A DNA stretch of 36,622 bases, from contig BQIW01000043.1 of assembly GCA_021604105.1 (NCBI GenBank), forward strand, positions 1-36,622, written 5' to 3'. The position numbers were made by a program, and so were the translations under genes. The number at the start of each line of letters is the position of its first letter. The stretch's first letter is position 1. Of the stretch, positions 1 through 8,017 are shown in pieces. Origin of the DNA: Nitrospirales bacterium (lineage in GTDB: Bacteria > Nitrospirota > Nitrospiria > Nitrospirales > UBA8639). The notes under the pieces are model-generated. The model saw only the letters and a list, made by a program, of their open reading frames with translations, was not told the origin of the DNA and did not search any database.

Positions 1-149
1 GAAGGGGTGCGGGTATTGACCGTCAAGGCATATCCCGCACGAATAAGATGTTCGCACATGGGCGTGCCCATCACTCCAGCACCAATCCATCCGATTCGAA
101 CAGGCGAAGGAAGAATAAGAGGATCGGCCGTAGGGGAAGAGATATTCAT
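1..149 (-). CDS. NAD(P)-binding dehydrogenase of the 3-hydroxyisobutyrate dehydrogenase family, N-terminal part only
   Basis: Only the first 49 or so codons are present; the gene runs off the left edge. After a short leader the protein reads VRIGWIGAGVMGTPMCEHL, the beta-alpha-beta dinucleotide-binding start (GxGxMGxxM) typical of 3-hydroxyisobutyrate and related beta-hydroxyacid dehydrogenases. The ATG at 149-147 is preceded by AAGGAG about seven bases upstream, which supports this start. It begins 23 bases after the stop of the agmatine deiminase gene, so it is probably the last visible gene of that operon. The substrate cannot be told from the fragment; family members act on small hydroxyacids, succinic semialdehyde or glyoxylate. 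Confidence 0.8.
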   Translation of the reverse strand, partial: MNISSPTADPLILPSPVRIGWIGAGVMGTPMCEHLIRAGYALTVNTRTP

Positions 150-172
150 GCACGCTCCTTGAGGATCGATAA

Positions 173-1702
173 TCAATGAGAGGCTGGCTGTTGTTGCGTC
201 AAGCAATGAATGGTCCCAAACCCCCAAACCAAATCCACGGCATGAATACCGACCACCGTTCGATCGGGAAACAGGTCAGACAAAATCCCTACCGCCACCC
301 GATCCTGCGGATCATTGAAGGTCGGCACCAACACCACAGCATTGCCGATATAAAAATTGGCATAACTGGCGGGTAGCCGTCGACCCTCAAAATACAGTGG
401 CTCAGGCATCGGCAAGGAAACCACCAGTAACTTTCTCCCGTCTTCCACCCGCATTCCCTCTAATCGCTCGGCATTTTCAGCCAAGGGACGATAGTTGTCA
501 TCGGCTGGATTGGATTCCTGACACAGCACCACCGTGTAGGGATCCACGAACCGGCATACATCATCAACATGCCCATGCGTATCGTCACCGGCAATGCCTT
601 GTCCTAACCAGAGAACCTGGGAAATGCCTAAATGGGTGCCCAACACTTCCTCATAATCCTGGCGGGAAAATCCGGGATTCCGAACCTGGACCTGCTCATC
701 CAACAAACATTCTTCCGTGGTCAATAACGTTCCTTGGCCATTCACATCGATGGCGCCACCCTCCAGAACCACCCCGCTACGATTTCGCTCAACAGAGACC
801 ACGGGAATCTTGAGTGTCCGGCCTAATCGAACCGGAATACGATCATCCAATTGCCAATCCGGATACTTGGCCCACGCGGTAAAACGAAACCGGGCGATAG
901 CCACATAAGGATTGGCCTGACCCCCTTTCACAAAAATGGGCCCAAAGTCACGCGCCCACCCCCGATTGGTCGGAACACGAAAAAACTCGATACGGGCCAT
1001 ATTAACCCCAACTTTGTCCAACACCCGCCTGGCTTTCAATTCGTGGGCTTTGTCATTCACCAAAATCCGAACAGATTCTCCTAAAGAAAGCTTCCGAACC
1101 ATTTCCCCGTATACCCAGGAGATGGATCCCATTTTCCCCGGCCAATCTTTCGTGTTATGGGGCCATCCGAGCCAAGTCGCCTCATGCCGCTCCCACTCTG
1201 CCGGCATTCGAAACCCTAGGTCAGACCCTTTCTCCCGATGAGGGATGTTCTCTTGAACGGAAAAAGTATGAGAGGAGAAATCCTCCGTTTCCTTTTCCCT
1301 GGAAGAACTTGGTCTCGAAGTAAGGGCAAGGTCAGGGAGAGGGCCAAAGCCTTCAGAACGTTCCATAACTCTCACAATCTCCTCCACCACATCATCAACC
1401 TTTGTTAGCACATCATCATTGCAAAATCGAAGAACCCGAAATCCCAACGTCGTCAAATAATTGATGCACTCCTCATCGGCTTTTTTCTGTTCTTGATGTT
1501 GTTCCCCTTCCAGCTCAATAATCAGCATCCCTTCCAAACAACAGAAATCAACAATACTCCCACCGATTGGATGTTGCCGCCTGAACTTCCATTCTTTAAT
1601 CTGACCATCTCGAATCCGGCCCCAAAGCATCTGTTCAGCATCAGGTTGATTCCTTTGGAAACGAGCCGCAAACGATCGCAATCTCGGTGAAATCCGCCTC
1701 AT
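173..1702 (-). CDS. aguA: DUF559 domain fused to agmatine deiminase
   Basis: A 509-residue protein made of two parts. Residues 1-115 are a DUF559 domain, related to Vsr-type endonucleases, with the familiar stretches KFRRQHPIGGSIVDF, IIELEGEQH and GFRVLRF. Residues 116-165 are a low-complexity linker. Residues 166-509 are an agmatine deiminase (agmatine to N-carbamoylputrescine), beginning MPAEWERHEATWLGWPHN and carrying GDDTHGHVDD and the C-terminal catalytic-cysteine motif GFGTIHCLTQQQ (Cys500). The deiminase part alone has the normal family length. The start at 1702 is chosen because GAGGG lies five bases upstream; an ATG seven codons earlier (1723) has GGGGAG touching it. A separate internal start at 1207 (M166), with AGGG seven bases upstream, is possible. 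The next gene upstream is the pathway partner aguB. The fused nuclease-like domain is unusual; its role is unknown. Confidence 0.85.
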   Translation of the reverse strand: MRRISPRLRSFAARFQRNQPDAEQMLWGRIRDGQIKEWKFRRQHPIGGSIVDFCCLEGMLIIELEGEQHQEQKKADEECINYLTTLGFRVLRFCNDDVLTKVDDVVEEIVRVMERSEGFGPLPDLALTSRPSSSREKETEDFSSHTFSVQENIPHREKGSDLGFRMPAEWERHEATWLGWPHNTKDWPGKMGSISWVYGEMVRKLSLGESVRILVNDKAHELKARRVLDKVGVNMARIEFFRVPTNRGWARDFGPIFVKGGQANPYVAIARFRFTAWAKYPDWQLDDRIPVRLGRTLKIPVVSVERNRSGVVLEGGAIDVNGQGTLLTTEECLLDEQVQVRNPGFSRQDYEEVLGTHLGISQVLWLGQGIAGDDTHGHVDDVCRFVDPYTVVLCQESNPADDNYRPLAENAERLEGMRVEDGRKLLVVSLPMPEPLYFEGRRLPASYANFYIGNAVVLVPTFNDPQDRVAVGILSDLFPDRTVVGIHAVDLVWGFGTIHCLTQQQPASH

Positions 1703-1723
1703 CGTTTCCCTCACTCTACCCAT

Positions 1724-1974
1724 CTCCCCATCGGGAGGAGAAAATGCACAAGACTGCCAAACAAGCTATCCATAGGAAACATGATAAAATTGGGTGCGAA
1801 GGTTGCAAAATCAAGCCATTAGCATTTGGACAATACGGTCCTTCCCATTTCTCAGGATAAAGAGCGAGGCCTAATGGAAATTATTTGATTTTCTCTCCAT
1901 GGGAAGGGCTTGGCCTTGAAGAAAGAACAAGTCTAGAGTGAGGCGGAGTGCATTACACGTTCACCCTGCCACAC
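1724..1974. other. Intergenic stretch between aguB and aguA with two interleaved inverted repeats
   Basis: No convincing gene is seen. Two perfect inverted repeats interleave: CCATTAG (1816-1822) with CTAATGG (1871-1877), and CCTTCCCAT (1840-1848) with ATGGGAAGG (1899-1907). The order a-b-a'-b' is the topology of a pseudoknot if transcribed. It could be a structured leader of aguA or chance. Confidence 0.35.
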
Positions 1975-2856
1975 CTAAACCGACTCATCCAAGAACCGTT
2001 TGGTGATCCCTGCATAGGCGTCAATACGGCGATCGCGAAGAAAAGGCCAATTGCGGCGAACTTCTTCGATTCGTTTAAGATCAATATCCACCACCAGCGT
2101 TTCTTCTTTCTCAATTGATGCTTGGGCCAAGACAACACCAAATGGATCACACACAAACGAACTTCCCCAAAATTCCAGCCCATCCCCACCGGCCGGAGCC
2201 TCATGGCCAACCCGATTCACGGCCACCACAAACACGCCATTCGCAATGGCATGGCTGCGTTGAATGGTCATCCAGGCATCGCGTTGAGCCTGGCCTTCTT
2301 CAGTTTTTTCTTTGGGATGCCAGCCGATGGCCGTAGGGTAAAATAAGATTTCCGCTCCCTGCAGGGCCGTCATCCGTGCAGCTTCCGGATACCACTGATC
2401 CCAACAGATCAAGGGCCCTACGGTTGCGTGAGTGGTCTTGATCACCTGAAAACCCCTATCTCCAGGAGTGAAATAAAACTTTTCGTAATAGGCAGGATCA
2501 TCCGGAATGTGCATCTTTCGATACAGACAGGCTATCTCTCCCCGCTCGTCCAACACGGCAATGGAATTGTGGTACACCCCTGCCGTCCTCCGCTCAAACA
2601 ACGACACCAAAATCGTCACACGATGGGATTCAGCAATCTTCCTAAAGACTTTAGTAGAAGGCCCGGGAACGGATTCTGCCAGATCGAACAAATCCGCATC
2701 TTCCTTCTGACAAAAGTATTGGGAGCGAAACAGCTCAGGCAGGCAGATAACCTGCGCCCCGTTTCGCGCCACTTCCTCAACCTTAGACAATGCTCGTTCC
2801 AGATTTTCAGCGGGACTGGCCGAGCAGGCCATTTGAATCAATCCGATTTTCACCAC
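1975..2856 (-). CDS. aguB: N-carbamoylputrescine amidase (nitrilase superfamily)
   Basis: Hydrolyses N-carbamoylputrescine to putrescine, CO2 and ammonia, the step after agmatine deiminase; cytoplasmic. The 293-residue protein shows the Glu-Lys-Cys triad of carbon-nitrogen hydrolases: Glu41 in LPELFRSQYF, Lys114 in YRKMHIPDDP and Cys151 in LICWDQWYPE. The run PAYYEKFYFTPGD is characteristic of the AguB branch. The reading frame is open back to 2928, but the GTG at 2856-2854 matches the usual family start (VKIGLIQM) and has GAGG eight to ten bases upstream, so it is preferred. The gene lies 250 bases upstream of aguA on the same strand, which makes the putrescine pathway assignment firm. Confidence 0.92.
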   Translation of the reverse strand: MVKIGLIQMACSASPAENLERALSKVEEVARNGAQVICLPELFRSQYFCQKEDADLFDLAESVPGPSTKVFRKIAESHRVTILVSLFERRTAGVYHNSIAVLDERGEIACLYRKMHIPDDPAYYEKFYFTPGDRGFQVIKTTHATVGPLICWDQWYPEAARMTALQGAEILFYPTAIGWHPKEKTEEGQAQRDAWMTIQRSHAIANGVFVVAVNRVGHEAPAGGDGLEFWGSSFVCDPFGVVLAQASIEKEETLVVDIDLKRIEEVRRNWPFLRDRRIDAYAGITKRFLDESV

Positions 2857-3260
2857 ATCTTCATCCTCATTTTTACGTATCCATCCCCTCATTTGTAAGC
2901 AGAGGTCGCCCCCTACAGAATGCACCACACAATTGAGGGAGAAAGAAATATCAAAGGCGTATCGTCAACATTTATAAAGTCCCAGTATAGTTCATAACCC
3001 ACATAGCACTTCTACTCGACCAGGTGACTGTGTCTACTTCAGCCCCCCTTTCAAAGAATGAGTTAGGGAAAAACTTCGGAATCAGCCGCCCAAAAAGGGG
3101 AAAAATTTTTACTTACAAGATACAAGGAAATACGGTTTCAACCCAACATCGCCCGTCGGTAATCGATGCTCAACCTTTTCCAATGGATCCCGGCAACCTA
3201 GTGCGGGAATAGGGTTATTACTCCCACGATCTTCAAGGTTTTGGCCCCATAGATAGGAAC
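2857..3260. other. Intergenic region upstream of aguB
   Basis: About 400 bases with no convincing gene. It must carry the aguB promoter on the minus strand; a TTGACG at 2968-2963 (read on the minus strand) is the only hexamer resembling a -35 box, with no good -10 partner. A 62-codon plus-strand frame at 3024-3212 lacks a ribosome binding site and any recognisable motif. Near 3200-3220 a weak GGGA/TCCC hairpin follows the stop of the next gene on the minus strand and could be part of a terminator. Confidence 0.4.
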
Positions 3261-4046
3261 CTATTCGTTAGGACGGAGCATAGCACAGCCGGGATCGCGA
3301 GCCACAAACATCCCGGCCACTTTCCGATCTTGTTCCTTGAAGGCCTTGTGCCACCAGCAGGCCGCATTCCAGAGATGCTCCGGGGCGCTATTGCGCTCGG
3401 AGGTACCAGGGGTCACAGCCAAACCCAGCCCTTCAAAGATGAATTCAACATAAGAGGACGCAGCTATCGGCGTGCCTTCCCGCAACGGATTACGTTTGGC
3501 CCCTTGTGACCAGAGATAGCTTTGCCAGACTCCCAACATCTCCCAAAAATTGTACCGCACGCGATCCTGATTCCAGTTCATTGCCCGTTTCTTAAGCTTT
3601 TTGGCATCCTCGTCAGACATACTCACCGCCACCAACCCCACATTGGCATCAACATCCTTATTTTCATACAGGCCTAAGGTGCCTTCGTTAATACCATTAC
3701 ATTCCGGCCTCGGGAAAATCCCATTCCGTGGATGCAGCGGAACCTCCAGAATCGGCAGGGACCTCAACGAGGTACGAGAGGTCACCGGTTCTGCCACCAC
3801 AAAGACATGCGACCAAAAACTCGGGCGAAGATCCCAGCGGACCATAGACTGAGCCGTTCGTAGAGTATGCCCGGGAACATCCCGGCTGCCGATCAGGCCC
3901 ACGGTCATCAACCCACGATTGCCGATGTCCTGTTTCTGCAAGGAGGCAAAGGCCTCATCAAAAAACTGCAGGTTGGTGCGTTTCCCATATTTGCTGGTCC
4001 AGTCTTTAATGGCCGGATTTCTGGTCGAAGTTTGAGAGTGACGCAT
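3261..4046 (-). CDS. Unknown protein, possibly a degenerate permuted papain-like (NlpC/P60-type) fold
   Basis: 261 residues, no signal peptide or membrane segment visible. I do not recognise the family with certainty. The segment WSHVFVVAEP (about residue 80) followed much later by PIAASSYVEFIFEGLG resembles the His-first, Cys-last order of permuted NlpC/P60-like enzymes such as YiiX, where the second motif normally reads CS(E/Q)xV; here the expected cysteine is a serine, so if the fold is right the protein is probably inactive or uses another nucleophile. The ATG at 4046 has AAAGGA nine bases upstream. It follows the PhoD-like gene by 61 bases and is likely the last gene of that operon. Confidence 0.65.
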   Translation of the reverse strand: MRHSQTSTRNPAIKDWTSKYGKRTNLQFFDEAFASLQKQDIGNRGLMTVGLIGSRDVPGHTLRTAQSMVRWDLRPSFWSHVFVVAEPVTSRTSLRSLPILEVPLHPRNGIFPRPECNGINEGTLGLYENKDVDANVGLVAVSMSDEDAKKLKKRAMNWNQDRVRYNFWEMLGVWQSYLWSQGAKRNPLREGTPIAASSYVEFIFEGLGLAVTPGTSERNSAPEHLWNAACWWHKAFKEQDRKVAGMFVARDPGCAMLRPNE

Positions 4047-4107
4047 GATGGGTTCCTTTCTAGGGGTGGCTCAGAAAACACTCGACAGACTAGGTCAATT
4101 ACTCCCA

Positions 4108-5556
4108 CTACCGGAGCAACAACTCCTTGTTCCACAGGCGCGTGAGGGGACCTCCCAGACCTTGAGGTGGAGCCGTTTCATCCCAATCAATTTCAATAAC
4201 TTTGGCAGGAAGGCTCCATAGTTCCAATTCGAATCGTATGCGTGGCGATCCTCCAAACTGACTTCCGGGAACTATGCGCACGAGACCCACATTATTCTGA
4301 ATGGTCATGATGTCGATGTTGGTATGCGGATCAATCCGCCACACCGACTCTTTTCCTTCCGCATTGGGAAGAATTCGGATCTTGTTTGGCGGGGATTCGG
4401 GTTTAGTATTCCCTGGATTAATCATGGCTGCCGGAGAAGCGATGAACTCCGGCACCCCATAAGGCGCATCCTGAAATGGCCCGTGGGCTTCCGCATACCG
4501 TCCCGTATGAATATCTCCCGACAGAACTAAGATATCATGTGGTCGATGCTGGGAGTTCTGCCCGGCGAGGGACCGTTCGAGCACCCCCCACAGACGGGCA
4601 TAATCTTGTTTGAAATTCGATAAGGAATGGTCACGAAAATCCCCGTCTTTTTGAAAGAGCGGTTGGCCCAGCGCCAACACTCCTGGGCCTTTCAATCCCT
4701 GTTGCCAGGCTTCCAACGCTTCCCATTGTTCCACTGACATGAAATGGCTGGTGCCTTTGTCGTTGCACGCTTCGCGCTCGGAGCGGGTGTCGGTAATAAA
4801 AAACGAGACCGGCTCGATCTCGAACCGGTACCACCGAGCCTCATCGGGATTCAGACATCGTTGATACTGGTAATAGAGTTCTTCAGCCCCACCTCCATAT
4901 ATTTTGCAATTCTTGGAATACCAGGTTTGAGGCAAATGAATTTGTTTTTCAGGGTAATCGTTCCAATATTCATGATCGTCACAGGTAAAAAAGTTTGGAC
5001 ATGTTTGCAAGGCTTCCCGGTAGGCCCCATCTCCCCAATATTGGGCATACCGCTTGGCATAAAGTTTGATGCCCTCATCCCCTAAATCCCAGGCATTCGG
5101 CCAATCTCCATAGACCTGATCACCCAGTAATAATTTAAAGTGCGGATGAGCCAACTGCCCCAACTCCTGAAGACCGGACCGGTAATATCCCTCGCGGTCA
5201 TTGTTATGCCAAAAACAGGAGGCAAACAGAAAGGTCACCGGTTTAGCGGTGACCTGGTACGGCATCGTCCACCAATGAAAGGCCTGGTTCTCCTGATTCG
5301 TTGACAATGTGACAGCATAGAGGGCGCCTTCCGGTGGACCTGGAGTGTTGAGCGTAAGGAACATCACGCCCATTCGCCTTTTCAATCCTGGAATTCGGGG
5401 AAGAAGTGTCCATTTACTCTGGGACGGGACCATCGCATTCTTGTGCCGCACCTCGACTTGCGGCGGAGAAAAACTTTTTTCACCTTTTTGCGAACACCAA
5501 ATCCGCCAGCCTCGCCCCTCCATCAACGGCGCACCCGGAACAATCCACAAATTCAT
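4108..5556 (-). CDS. PhoD-like metallophosphatase
   Basis: A 482-residue phosphodiesterase/phosphomonoesterase of the PhoD-like calcineurin superfamily. The metal-binding landmarks are visible in order: FASC (111-114), LLGDQVYGDW (143-152), DDHEYWNDYP (193-202) and, further on, VLSGDIHTGRY. There is no signal peptide, unlike secreted alkaline phosphatase D enzymes, so it probably works in the cytoplasm; the substrate is unknown. An N-terminal beta-rich region of about 100 residues precedes the catalytic part. The ATG at 5556 is preceded by AAAGG at suitable distance. It starts 27 bases after the stop of the YihY gene, so the two are probably co-transcribed. Confidence 0.85.
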   Translation of the reverse strand: MNLWIVPGAPLMEGRGWRIWCSQKGEKSFSPPQVEVRHKNAMVPSQSKWTLLPRIPGLKRRMGVMFLTLNTPGPPEGALYAVTLSTNQENQAFHWWTMPYQVTAKPVTFLFASCFWHNNDREGYYRSGLQELGQLAHPHFKLLLGDQVYGDWPNAWDLGDEGIKLYAKRYAQYWGDGAYREALQTCPNFFTCDDHEYWNDYPEKQIHLPQTWYSKNCKIYGGGAEELYYQYQRCLNPDEARWYRFEIEPVSFFITDTRSEREACNDKGTSHFMSVEQWEALEAWQQGLKGPGVLALGQPLFQKDGDFRDHSLSNFKQDYARLWGVLERSLAGQNSQHRPHDILVLSGDIHTGRYAEAHGPFQDAPYGVPEFIASPAAMINPGNTKPESPPNKIRILPNAEGKESVWRIDPHTNIDIMTIQNNVGLVRIVPGSQFGGSPRIRFELELWSLPAKVIEIDWDETAPPQGLGGPLTRLWNKELLLR

Positions 5557-5583
5557 TTTCTTACCTTTATCAGCATTCGTTGA

Positions 5584-7056
5584 CTACCTTGCCCTGCCTT
5601 TCCCGACAACAGGAGGATCGGCTTGTGTGGTTTCTTGGAGAAAGTCTGGAGGATGAGGAGCCTCACCCTCCGGCTCAAGGGGATCCCCTCCGCAGGGATC
5701 TTGGTCCTGGGAATGGTCCTTCCCGTTCTCTTCCTCAACGACTTCAGGTTGACGTCGTACTAAATCCCGCAATGTCATGCCTTCTAAAGCGGTCTCCACC
5801 GCCACATCCCGGCGCATAAGCACCCCACTAATGATGTCGCTTCCTGCCGTAAAAGCTTGGTGTCCCCCGTTGGATTGATGCTGTACCATTCGTAACACAT
5901 CGACAATCGGAATGTTTTCTGGTGCCTGCGCCAGCACCAATCCTTTGGGTTTATCGCCTTTCACCACCATCCGCCCTTTCACCAGATCATCAATGAGCGA
6001 CTCCACCAGGGTAAGAGGCACGCCTTGCGCGCGGGCGAGCTGCTCTGCCTGGAGAGGCGGCTTCCCCAATAAAAACCGGCGAGTGATATGGGTGAGCAAT
6101 GACAGTATGAGGTATTCTCGAAAGAGTGGGGTTTGGTTCGTTCGACTTAAATGCAACAAATACGCAGATGGGTGCTGATGATAATAGGCAACTTGAGCTC
6201 CTGCCAGCACAATGAGCCACCCGACGTACAGCCAAATGAGAAAGAGGATAAGCACGGCAAAGCCTGAATAAATGGCGCTATATCGTCCTGTTCCGACAAC
6301 AAATGATGCAAACGCCAATCCGGCCACTTGCCAGAGCAGTCCTGCCGCCACTCCCCCGATCAGCGCTGAGTTAAATTTGACCGTTGTATAGGGCAGAAAC
6401 TTGTAAATAAACGTAAACACCAGGCACATAAAAAAGAAAGGTAGCAAATTGGTGAGGACGACCATCAGATGTCCAAGCGGCTGGACTTCCAGAATTTTTT
6501 GGACAAGCCAATGACTTTGGGCCGACGCAGTGAGTCCGAAGGCCGTAAAGACGAAAACAGGGCCCACGAGTACGACACTTAAATAATCGGTTACCCTTCT
6601 GGCTAACGGACGACCTGCATCAACCCGCCAAATCGAATTCAGCGCCTCTTCAATTTTTTCAATCAGGGAATACGTCGTATAGAACAGGCCCGCAATGCCC
6701 ACAGCCCCCAAGACCCCAACTTGCATGTTGTCGACAAACTGGATGATATTCGTGGTAATCTCAATTCCCTTGGGCCCGAGCGGATCCAATGCTTGCGCCA
6801 GAATCGGTTGTATTTTTTGATGAATGCCGAAGGCTTTGAGGACCGAAAAGGTGACGGCTAAAAACGGAACCAGAGAGAGGAGAGTAGTGTAGACCAAACT
6901 GGTAGCTCGAATACTCAGGACACTTTCTTGAAATTCAGCGACCGCCACCAATACCAGACGCAGAGCTTTGACCCCGAACTGGCGAAAACCAGTTAGCGCA
7001 TTGACATCTTCCTTCCACACGTCATGCTGGCAATATCGCAGTACTTGGTCAAGCAT
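5584..7056 (-). CDS. YihY/virulence factor BrkB family membrane protein
   Basis: A 490-residue inner-membrane protein. The first 290 or so residues contain about six hydrophobic segments with the family signatures SLVYTTLLSLVPFLAV, GLFYTTYSLIEKIEEALN and GRYSAIYSGFAVLILFLIW, as in YihY/BrkB proteins (formerly called RNase BN). Residues from about 320 form a soluble extension resembling a winged helix (PLQAEQLARAQGVPLTLVES), then a long Pro/Glu-rich tail. The ATG at 7056 is used because GGGGGAG lies eight bases upstream; a GTG five codons earlier sits inside that Shine-Dalgarno. It is first in a minus-strand operon with the PhoD-like gene. The function of the family is not settled. Confidence 0.88.
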   Translation of the reverse strand: MLDQVLRYCQHDVWKEDVNALTGFRQFGVKALRLVLVAVAEFQESVLSIRATSLVYTTLLSLVPFLAVTFSVLKAFGIHQKIQPILAQALDPLGPKGIEITTNIIQFVDNMQVGVLGAVGIAGLFYTTYSLIEKIEEALNSIWRVDAGRPLARRVTDYLSVVLVGPVFVFTAFGLTASAQSHWLVQKILEVQPLGHLMVVLTNLLPFFFMCLVFTFIYKFLPYTTVKFNSALIGGVAAGLLWQVAGLAFASFVVGTGRYSAIYSGFAVLILFLIWLYVGWLIVLAGAQVAYYHQHPSAYLLHLSRTNQTPLFREYLILSLLTHITRRFLLGKPPLQAEQLARAQGVPLTLVESLIDDLVKGRMVVKGDKPKGLVLAQAPENIPIVDVLRMVQHQSNGGHQAFTAGSDIISGVLMRRDVAVETALEGMTLRDLVRRQPEVVEEENGKDHSQDQDPCGGDPLEPEGEAPHPPDFLQETTQADPPVVGKGRAR

Positions 7057-7221
7057 CTTTATCTCCCCCACAAATCCTGCACCTGGATACCCTACAAAGA
7101 GTGGCAGAAAATGTCCAGAATGTCACAGGATTTTCCCATGATGGTTCCCAACTTCCAAGACGAGGAATCCTTCGCTCAATCGGCTCTCCGGTCAGATGCG
7201 AAGACTCCGCCCCCGATATTT

Positions 7222-7794
7222 ATGAACCACATCACAAGTCATAGATTGATCGTATGGTGGCTGCTTGCAGGTTCCCTCTTTCTGCTCACCGGATGCCCAA
7301 CGTCGTCCGAATGGGAACGGCAATGGGAGCAGATCCATGCGAATATTTCCCATGGACAATTTCAAGAAGCCAAAGATCTGCTTCATCGTCTGTTACCATC
7401 GGTTCGAAAACAGGAGCCGACCGATGAACGATATGCCCTGGTGATTTTTCAGCTAGGGGAGGTGGCCCGATTGGAAGGACAAGAGAGCCAAGCCGAAGCT
7501 TACTATTGGGAAGCCTTACCCCTCTTGGCTCAGTCTTTGGGTTCTGAACATCTGCGGATGGCCGATCCTTTAGCTGGCCTCGCGACCTTATATCAGCGAA
7601 AAAACCAATTGGAGATGGCTCTCCCACTTCTCAAACGAGCCTTGGCCATTCGTGAAAAATCCTGGGGACTTTCTGACCCGCAATTACTCCCCACCCTCCA
7701 ATCTTACCATGCCCTCTTACTGGCCGGAGATCATCAGGAGGAAGCGACGGAGATTGCCGGCCGCATTGGCCGAATCCTCAAACGCTCCTCCTAA
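7222..7794 (+). CDS. TPR-repeat lipoprotein
   Basis: A 190-residue exported lipoprotein. The start at 7222 gives a classic signal peptide (MNHITSHRLIVWWLLAGSLF followed by LLTGC, lipobox cysteine 25); the open frame extends upstream to 7024 but that part is not signal-like. Three or so tetratricopeptide repeats follow, for example ERYALVIFQLGEVARLEG and PLLKRALAIREKSWG, of the Kinesin-light-chain-like type. No strong ribosome binding site precedes the ATG. It is divergent from the YihY gene. Probably a scaffold anchored in a membrane; partner unknown. Confidence 0.75.
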   Translation: MNHITSHRLIVWWLLAGSLFLLTGCPTSSEWERQWEQIHANISHGQFQEAKDLLHRLLPSVRKQEPTDERYALVIFQLGEVARLEGQESQAEAYYWEALPLLAQSLGSEHLRMADPLAGLATLYQRKNQLEMALPLLKRALAIREKSWGLSDPQLLPTLQSYHALLLAGDHQEEATEIAGRIGRILKRSS

Positions 7795-8017
7795 TCCTTT
7801 CCCTGTATGCTTCCTAAATTGCTGGTCGTTTCAATCTTGCATCAATTAATGGTTCCATGCGATTCCTGGGGGTTCAGATTCAATCTCTCTTGCCCTTTTA
7901 CGGGAATATCGTTACCATTGGCGCCATTCTATCCAGTCCCCGGTTGATTGGTACCCATCTGCACAACTCACATCTCATCTGGTGCAATTTTTATCCCCTT
8001 TTACTCAACCTTGCACC

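Noticed and set aside
3024-3212. 62-codon plus-strand frame
   Set aside because: No Shine-Dalgarno and no recognisable motif.
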